Assembly (NCBI GenBank): GCA_034436755.1
Contig: DAOTVB010000201.1
Coordinates: forward strand, 1-64,000
Reading direction: 5' to 3'
DNA length: 64,000 bases
Source of the DNA: CAKZQX01 sp034436755
GTDB taxonomy: Bacteria > Chloroflexota > Chloroflexia > Chloroflexales > Chloroflexaceae
This document shows, one piece after another, positions 58,682 through 64,000 of the stretch (the first letter of the stretch is position 1; the number at the start of each line of letters is the position of its first letter). The position numbers were made by a program, and so were the translations under genes. Below the pieces are notes generated by a model, which searched no databases, had not been told where the DNA came from, and saw only the letters and a list, made by a program, of their open reading frames with translations.

Positions 58682-59731
58682 ATGATTACTCCCTTACAGC
58701 GTATCGCCGTGCCACATACGCTCTTTTTCGCGGTTCTCCTGATTCTCTGTGCGAGTGCCATGATGCTCTCAATTGGAATTGGCTCCGTTTCCATCCCACC
58801 ACCCGCAACGATTGCCATCCTGTTGAAACAGATTGGTATCAGCATCGAAACAGATGCAACCATACAGCAAGAGTCCATCCTGTTAATTGTTCGTTTACCG
58901 CGAGTCCTGCTGTCGGCACTGGTTGGGGCCGGGTTGGCGGTTGCGGGGGCGCTCTTACAAGGTATTTTTCGTAATCCGCTGGTCGATCCAGGGCTGATCG
59001 GCATCAATAGCGGCGCGGCACTTGGCGCTGTGGCGGTGTTGGCACTGGGTTTTGCACCGTTGGGCCTGTTTACCCTGCCCGTGGCGTCATTTTGTGGCGG
59101 TGTCCTGACGACGCTGCTGGTCTACCGTCTGTCGTGGCGGCGTGGTCATACGGATGTCATAACAATGCTGCTGGTTGGCCTGGCACTGAATGCCATCCTT
59201 GGTGGTCTCACCGGTGTGCTGACCTTCACTGCCGGTGGTGGCAACCCGGAGATGGGGTCGTTGTCCTTCTGGACGATGGGTAGCCTCGGTGGGGCACTCT
59301 GGCCGACGGTGGCCGGGGCAGCGCCCTTCATCCTGGTCGGTTTACTGCTTGCACCCACACTGGGGCGAACCCTGAACCTGCTGGCGTTGGGTGAACGCGA
59401 AGCACGTCACCTGGGGATCTCTACTGAGCGTGTCACACGTATAGCCGTGATCCTTGCAGCGCTGGTAGCCGGCGCGAGTGTTGCCGCCGCCGGGTCAATC
59501 GGCTTTATTGGCTTAATTGTCCCCCATCTGGCCCGCCTGGTGCTTGGCCCGGATCATCGTCGCGTGTTACCGGCAGCAGTGCTGGGCGGAGCGACGCTGC
59601 TTATCCTGACTGATATGCTGGCGCGCACCGTTGCGGCCCCGCTTGAAATGCCGGTTGGCCTGGTAACCGCATGTATTGGTGGCCCGTTTTTTCTGGTGCT
59701 TATTCTGCGTACCCGCCTGCTGGCGCATTAA
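58682..59731 (+). CDS. Second FecCD-family permease, heme/siderophore/cobalamin type
   Basis: The 349-residue permease is strongly similar to the one at 52394-53467 along its whole length: RLPRVLLSALVGAGLAVAGALLQGIFRNPLVDPGLIGINSGAALGA, and GSIGFIGLIVPHLARLVLGPDHRRVLPAAVLGGA. It was probably born by duplication of the first. No strong ribosome-binding site precedes the ATG. The next gene is its binding protein. No ATPase gene follows, so it may use the HmuV-like ATPase at 54611-55495. Confidence 0.9.
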   Translation: MITPLQRIAVPHTLFFAVLLILCASAMMLSIGIGSVSIPPPATIAILLKQIGISIETDATIQQESILLIVRLPRVLLSALVGAGLAVAGALLQGIFRNPLVDPGLIGINSGAALGAVAVLALGFAPLGLFTLPVASFCGGVLTTLLVYRLSWRRGHTDVITMLLVGLALNAILGGLTGVLTFTAGGGNPEMGSLSFWTMGSLGGALWPTVAGAAPFILVGLLLAPTLGRTLNLLALGEREARHLGISTERVTRIAVILAALVAGASVAAAGSIGFIGLIVPHLARLVLGPDHRRVLPAAVLGGATLLILTDMLARTVAAPLEMPVGLVTACIGGPFFLVLILRTRLLAH

Positions 59732-59817
59732 GAACACATGCAGATGCATCCTGTTCAATGAACGGACCACCACGTAGTACGTATGTCGTGTCACAGAACC
59801 GATTGCAGGAGGAGACC

Positions 59818-60843
59818 ATGATGTCACTATTGAACGCCGGCAAATGGATCGGGCTCGTTTTTATTGTGGCGTTGTCGTTCAGCTTCATGCATAACGCGTC
59901 AACCACACGTTATGTTGTTCACGCCCAGGAACCGGAAGACACCACAACCGTGTTTCTACCGCTTGTGTTTAGCTCCAATCCCTTTCAACAAGCGCCAGAG
60001 CTACCAACTACCGTTACTGATCTGAATGGGGAAGTCGTTACTATTCGTTCGACTGAGCGCATTATCGGTCTGAATGGCGATATTACCGAAATCATCTTCG
60101 CCCTGGGGATGGGCGATAACGTTGTTGCGGCTGACATTAGTGCGACCTATCCTCCCGCAGCGGTCGAACTCCCAAAGATCGGCTATCAGCGGGGTCTCGA
60201 TGCTGAAGCAATCATCAACTTTGCGCCAACCGTGGTGCTGGGACAGGAATCGGCCGGACCGGCGGCAGTGCTGGTCCAACTGCGCGAGGCGGGATTGACG
60301 CTGGCGTTGACCGACGATCCGCCTGACCTGACCGCGCCGGCAAAGAAGATCCGCTTTGTGGCGCAGGCACTGGGGGTGCCGCAACGCGGCGAGGTACTGG
60401 TTGAACAGCTTGAAGCCGATCTGGCAACGGTGGATGCGGCACTCGCCGGTGTAAGTGGGCCAAAGCCAAGAGTCATCTTTCTCTATTTACGTCAAGGCGA
60501 TGAGGGCAATGTACGGCTTGTCTTTGGGGACAACACCCCGACCAATGCCATGATCGAACGGGCCGGCGGGATCGATGCGGCCGCAGACATTGGCATTGAA
60601 GGGTTCTTTCAACCGATCACGGCCGAAGCGCTGATTGCAGCACAACCCGATATCATCCTGGTTTTCACATCGGGGTTAGCAGAGATCGGAGGGGAGGATG
60701 CGCTGCTTGCGCTACCGGGTATTGCGCAGACACCGGCCGGGCAGGCGAGGCGCATTCTGGCAATGGATGGGGAGTATCTCGCGGCAATGACTCCGCGAAC
60801 TGGCAAGGCGCTGCTGGATATGGTGGAATTCTTCTATCCGTGA
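59818..60843 (+). CDS. Second HmuT-like binding protein, not a lipoprotein
   Basis: The 341-residue protein has a signal peptide (IGLVFIVALSFSFMHNAS...VVHAQ) without a lipobox. A short segment with TTTVFLPLVFSS follows, then the class III binding domain: TERIIGLNGDITEIIFALGMGDNVVAADISATYPPAAVELPKIGYQRGLDAEAIINFAPTVVLGQESAG. It parallels the lipoprotein at 53499-54590, so the ligand is presumably similar. GGAGGAG precedes the ATG at 59818. How it is retained at the cell surface is unclear; the FLPL segment, found at the ends of other secreted proteins, could play a part. Confidence 0.87.
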   Translation: MMSLLNAGKWIGLVFIVALSFSFMHNASTTRYVVHAQEPEDTTTVFLPLVFSSNPFQQAPELPTTVTDLNGEVVTIRSTERIIGLNGDITEIIFALGMGDNVVAADISATYPPAAVELPKIGYQRGLDAEAIINFAPTVVLGQESAGPAAVLVQLREAGLTLALTDDPPDLTAPAKKIRFVAQALGVPQRGEVLVEQLEADLATVDAALAGVSGPKPRVIFLYLRQGDEGNVRLVFGDNTPTNAMIERAGGIDAAADIGIEGFFQPITAEALIAAQPDIILVFTSGLAEIGGEDALLALPGIAQTPAGQARRILAMDGEYLAAMTPRTGKALLDMVEFFYP

Positions 60844-60848
60844 TGACT

Positions 60849-61050
60849 CCCGTACATGACAGGCGTTACGCGGTTGCTCACCCAAAAGGAAATGTCGCCT
60901 CCGGCAGGGCGGAATGGGACATGCTTTTTCCAGAAAATTTGGCTCGGAGAGCCAAATTTTCTGGAAAAAGACAAAAACGTACCATGCTGCCGCAGGCGAA
61001 ATAGACTTCCATCGGATCAAACGTCCGGTTTAGAACTCAACCACGTAAGT
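60849..61050. repeat. Family 1 element, first of two in tandem, with a 22-bp perfect hairpin
   Basis: The ends are GGCGTTACGCGGTTG and CAACCACGTAAGTCC. The inner arms are TCGCCTCCGGCAG and CTGCCGCAGGCGA. The centre (60924-60970) is a perfect 22-bp inverted repeat starting CTTTTTCCAGAAAATTTGG around a GGA loop. The next copy begins at 61051, a period of 202 bases. Confidence 0.75.
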
Positions 61051-61258
61051 CCCGTACATGACAGGCGTTACGCGGTTGCTCACCCAAAAGGAAATGTCGC
61101 CTCCGGCAGGGCGGAAGACTCCGGACTTTTCACAAACATGTTGCACACAGTGCAACATGTTTGTGAAAAAGTCTCATAAAGTACCATACTGCCGCAGGCG
61201 AAGACGGCCGTTGTGGGGATACATATCCGATTTGTATGCCCACCGCGTAACGCGTGTA
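61051..61258. repeat. Family 1 element, second of two in tandem, with a different hairpin
   Basis: The first 70 bases are almost identical to the copy at 60849. The central hairpin (61124-61173) has a different stem (CACAAACATGTTGCAC with GTGCAACATGTTTGTG, loop ACA) but keeps the outer TTTTC/GAAAA pairs. The right end CACCGCGTAACGCGTGT differs from that of the first copy. The gap to the next gene (61259-61303) holds nothing else. Confidence 0.75.
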
Positions 61259-61303
61259 CAGGAGACATAAACGGGCATACATGTACACGAAGTCAGGTTT
61301 GCT

Positions 61304-62830
61304 ATGACCCACCAGTCGCGATCGCATAACTTGCTCCGTTCTACGCTGGCATGCTTCGGCCTCCAGTTTGCACCGGGTCGCCTGGTCTGGCTGAGTGTCA
61401 TAGCCAGTATGCTGTTTGCGACTGGTGGAGTTGCTCAGGCGCAAGATGCAGATGCACCAGCGACCAGTACCCCTACGCCCGAGGTTACGTCTACCAGCAG
61501 CACTACACCCGACACGACCGATACCCCTACCAGCACACTTACGTCAACTCCTACCAGCATACTTACGTCTACCCCTACCAGCACACTTACGTCAACGAGT
61601 AAACCTACGCCGACAACCACGCCGACCCAGGACACCTATGCCGCTGATATTTTTCCCAATCATGCGGGCGTGGTGGTTGACTTCGGCAATGAAGTGGTGT
61701 TGACCGAGTGTGTCGATCTCGGCGCAACCGGTCGATCCACGGGAGTGCAGATCCTTACAGACTCCGGGCTGAGCATTCACAAGATCGTTGAGTCTACGGA
61801 TGCAGATGGCCGTGAAGATGCGGAAGTGTGCATGATTGACTCGCAAGGTTGCGCATCTGATGAGGGGCAAGACTGCTTTTGCCAGTGTGACGATACAAGT
61901 TGCGAGCAGTGGATCTATTATGAACTTGAGGCAGGTACATGGCAGCGCCGATGGTCTGCGGGGAAACGCGACGTAACGCCAGGGATGGTCGTTGGTTGGG
62001 TGTGGGGAGATACGCAGGCGGCGGTTGTATCGCCGCCTGCATTGCGCTCCTTTGATGATATCTGCAGGCGTACGACGCCAACCGCGACGCCAACCACAAC
62101 CGCAACACGCAAAACCATGCCCACAGAAACCAGTTCACCTTCTCCCACACCAACAGTGTCTGCAACCGCAACGCCAACCGAACTGCCAACCGCAACGCCA
62201 ACCGAACTGCCAACTGCGACCCCAACCGGATTGCCAACTGCAACCGACCCACCTGCGCCTGAACAAACAGAGGAGACAATCAACCGTAACGAGCAGCCCC
62301 GTACACAACTCTACCTGCCGCTCGTTATGAAGGCGCTACCGCCCTCAACGGCGAATACGCAGGACACAGTGCCAAGGCTGCCCCCTGACATGCAGACACC
62401 TTCACCGGGAACGTTCCCCACTCCATCTGAACTGCCGTCGGAAGCACCCGTAGTCACGCCAACAACCCTGCCTGCAACAGCAACACCCACTGCCCTCCCA
62501 CCATCCGCGACCCTGGAAGCGACATCAGAGGTGTGGTTTCCAATTGATGTGGCGACTTCCATACCGATCACGACCACTATGCGCGCGGGTATTCGCTCAC
62601 CCGCAGCAAGCGATGATCCGGCAATGGGAGCAGCACAAACGCTGACGGCGCATGTGCCTGCGCCCACGGATACCGTGCAGGGGATAGGCGCTGAAGCTGT
62701 CAGTCGCTTCCCATCTGTTATCGACGCATATCCCGGCGTACCGTTGAGGCAGGCGTGGATGCTGATGATTCTGGTCGTCCTGATGGCGGTTGTACTGGTT
62801 GTTCTGACTATTGTTGTGTATCTGCGTTAA
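61304..62830 (+). CDS. Threonine/proline-rich cell-surface protein with a cysteine-rich domain
   Basis: The 508-residue protein has a signal peptide (about 28-47). A first TPTSTLTS-type stalk (about 52-108) precedes a globular domain (about 110-255). That domain has paired cysteines (CVDLG, VCMIDSQGC, CFCQCDDTSC) and GTWQRRWSAGKRDVTPGMVVGWVWGD, reminiscent of DUF4430-like ligand-binding domains. A second TATPTELP stalk, the motif QLYLPLVMK, another stalk and a C-terminal membrane helix (MLMILVVLMAVVLVVLTIVVYL) follow. It is probably anchored in the membrane with the domain held outward. It follows the second importer and may collect its ligand; that is inference. Confidence 0.75.
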   Translation: MTHQSRSHNLLRSTLACFGLQFAPGRLVWLSVIASMLFATGGVAQAQDADAPATSTPTPEVTSTSSTTPDTTDTPTSTLTSTPTSILTSTPTSTLTSTSKPTPTTTPTQDTYAADIFPNHAGVVVDFGNEVVLTECVDLGATGRSTGVQILTDSGLSIHKIVESTDADGREDAEVCMIDSQGCASDEGQDCFCQCDDTSCEQWIYYELEAGTWQRRWSAGKRDVTPGMVVGWVWGDTQAAVVSPPALRSFDDICRRTTPTATPTTTATRKTMPTETSSPSPTPTVSATATPTELPTATPTELPTATPTGLPTATDPPAPEQTEETINRNEQPRTQLYLPLVMKALPPSTANTQDTVPRLPPDMQTPSPGTFPTPSELPSEAPVVTPTTLPATATPTALPPSATLEATSEVWFPIDVATSIPITTTMRAGIRSPAASDDPAMGAAQTLTAHVPAPTDTVQGIGAEAVSRFPSVIDAYPGVPLRQAWMLMILVVLMAVVLVVLTIVVYLR

Positions 62831-62836
62831 AGAATA

Positions 62837-63304
62837 TCAATCCAACTGTTTGAGTACATTTGCCATCTCAATCGCTGCCAGGGCTGCCTCGACACCCTTA
62901 TTGCCGGCCTTGCTGCCGGCACGCTCAATCGCCTGTTCGACGGTTTCGGTTGTGATTACGCCGAAAGTTACCGGAATACCGCTCTGCCATGCTGCCTGGG
63001 CAATGCCCGTGCTGGCTGTAGCGGCAATATACTCAAAGTGGGGCGTTGCCCCCCGGATGAGCACACCGAGACAGATGATTGCATCATAACGCCTGCCCGC
63101 TGCCAGTTTTTGAGCTACGAGTGGTAATTCAAAGCTGCCTGGAACATAGACAATATCAATGTCCTGCTCATTGACATCGTGGCGGATGAGGGTGTCTTTC
63201 GCGCCCTCGAGCAACATTCTGCCCATAAAGTCATTCCAGCGAGAAACCACGATACCAAACTTCAGGTTCGTACCGATCAGTTTCCCTTCGTAGATGTTTC
63301 CCAT
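62837..63304 (-). CDS. ribH: 6,7-dimethyl-8-ribityllumazine synthase
   Basis: It condenses the ribityl-aminouracil with a four-carbon phosphate to make the substrate of riboflavin synthase. The 155-residue protein has IVVSRWNDFMGRMLLEGA, VPGSFELPLVAQKLA, ICLGVLIRGATPHFEYIA with the catalytic histidine, and PVTFGVITTETVEQAIERAGSKAGNKG. It lies 11 bases after ribA on the same strand and ends six bases from the convergent surface-protein gene. Confidence 0.96.
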   Translation of the reverse strand: MGNIYEGKLIGTNLKFGIVVSRWNDFMGRMLLEGAKDTLIRHDVNEQDIDIVYVPGSFELPLVAQKLAAGRRYDAIICLGVLIRGATPHFEYIAATASTGIAQAAWQSGIPVTFGVITTETVEQAIERAGSKAGNKGVEAALAAIEMANVLKQLD

Positions 63305-63315
63305 GTTCCTTGCTC

Positions 63316-64000
63316 CTATTCGTGTTCAGCCAGTGGGTGCAAATCAAGTACATGTCCCAGCTTGAGGACTTTTGTATGTAGATAGGAACGGTTCTCCGGA
63401 TGCGGTGGCATCTCGTGGGAAATCCGGGTTATAACCCGGATACCGTGTGCTTCAAGGGCATGCAGTTTCTCCAGATTGTTGGTGAGCAGGTGTACCGCCG
63501 AGATGCCCAGATCTTGCAACAACGCGGCAGCGATTGCGTAATCCCGGGCATCTGCGGGAAAGCCGAGTTGATGATTGGCTTCAACCGTATCCAACCCCTG
63601 ATCTTGCAGAGCATAGGCGCTGATCTTGTTGTCCAATCCGATACCACGCCCTTCCTGGCGCAGGTAGAGCAACACACCGCGCCCCTGCTCCGCAATACGG
63701 GCCAGGGCAGCACGCAACTGCTGCCCACAGTCGCACCGCAACGAACCAAATGCATCGCCGGTCAAACATTCTGAGTGCAGACGCACAAGCGGCGGACTGC
63801 CCGCAACGTCTCCCATAACGAGCGCTACATGTTCTTTGCCCTGGCTATCGCGGTAGACTTTTGCCGTAAATTCACCAAATTCGGTAGGCAGACGGCTGCC
63901 GGCGATCCGCTCTACCTGCGCCGGCTGTCCGGCTCGTGGGGCAGGGGCGCAGGTCTGGTTATGTCCATTCTGGTTAAGACGATAGCCGGGGCATTGGGGG
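63316..64000 (-). CDS. ribA: GTP cyclohydrolase II (RibA or the RibA part of RibBA), 5' end outside the window
   Basis: It opens the GTP ring in the first step of riboflavin synthesis. The visible 228 residues include LPTEFGEFTAKVYRD, LVRLHSECLTGDAFGSLRCDCGQQL with the zinc cysteines, LRQEGRGIGLDNKISAYALQDQGLDTVEAN and RDYAIAAALLQDLGISAVHLLTNN. The frame stays open to the window edge, with a proline/alanine-rich, linker-like stretch (CAPAPRAGQPAQ) before the core. That could join a RibB domain, but this cannot be seen. The gene is cotranscribed with ribH. Confidence 0.92.
   Translation of the reverse strand, partial: PQCPGYRLNQNGHNQTCAPAPRAGQPAQVERIAGSRLPTEFGEFTAKVYRDSQGKEHVALVMGDVAGSPPLVRLHSECLTGDAFGSLRCDCGQQLRAALARIAEQGRGVLLYLRQEGRGIGLDNKISAYALQDQGLDTVEANHQLGFPADARDYAIAAALLQDLGISAVHLLTNNLEKLHALEAHGIRVITRISHEMPPHPENRSYLHTKVLKLGHVLDLHPLAEHE

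Overview
The window most likely comes from a member of the phylum Chloroflexota. The evidence is mixed. Secreted proteins carry a short YLPL-type motif beside hydrophobic or positively charged residues, and one secreted beta-propeller protein has the FPETGH...VQWFERxRLELHPEN repeat; I know both mainly from this phylum. GC content is high, and a menaquinone prenyltransferase, an anaerobic-type GlpABC and a hybrid cluster protein are present. The gaps between genes are unusually wide and filled with small palindromic repeats. No rRNA, tRNA, CRISPR array, integrase or transposase was recognised.

Layout. 0-3.3 kb: a leftward stress operon, hsp20-lon-hpf. 4-7.3 kb: YitT membrane protein, Uma2 nuclease-like protein and a secreted beta-propeller. 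7.3-10.4 kb: a low-GC two-gene module, a HEPN-like protein translationally coupled to an 881-residue double P-loop ATPase; this is the best candidate for an undescribed system. 10.7-11.1 kb: a decayed cytochrome P450. 11.5-15.1 kb: an ABC importer whose permease is fused to a MenA-type prenyltransferase. 15.8-29.5 kb: a large leftward cluster, glpF-dhaK-dhaL-glpK-glpA-glpB-glpC-dhaM-ptsHI, followed by a membrane-anchored spermidine-synthase-like gene. It covers glycerol uptake, glycerol kinase, the membrane glycerol-3-phosphate dehydrogenase, and dihydroxyacetone kinase with its phosphate donor chain. 30-45 kb: orphan antitoxin, deoC, sucD, two CPA2 cation/proton antiporters, pyrD, pyrF and a large surface protein, separated by repeats. 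45.4-46.5 kb: a DUF433/PIN-like toxin-antitoxin pair next to a HEPN protein with an RNxxxH-type motif. 47-50.4 kb: ribE, a Crp/Fnr regulator and hcp.

50.4-62.8 kb is a two-part heme-type (or related metal-chelate) acquisition locus. The leftward half has ATPase, binding lipoprotein, permease, a DUF3386-like protein, small paralogous two-repeat proteins and a tiny secreted peptide. The rightward half has a methyltransferase, a cupin, a second permease and a second binding protein, then a threonine/proline-rich cell-surface protein. Both halves have near-identical promoters (TTGACA, 17 bases, TATACT) in which the -10 box lies inside a GTTAGTATATACTAAC-type palindrome, so one regulator probably controls both. 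The second half has no ATPase and may borrow the first one. The window ends in ribH and a partial ribA.

At least four families of short palindromic repeats fill the gaps. One (family 1; ends like ACACGACTTACGCGGT) carries central hairpins whose sequences differ between copies while pairing is kept.
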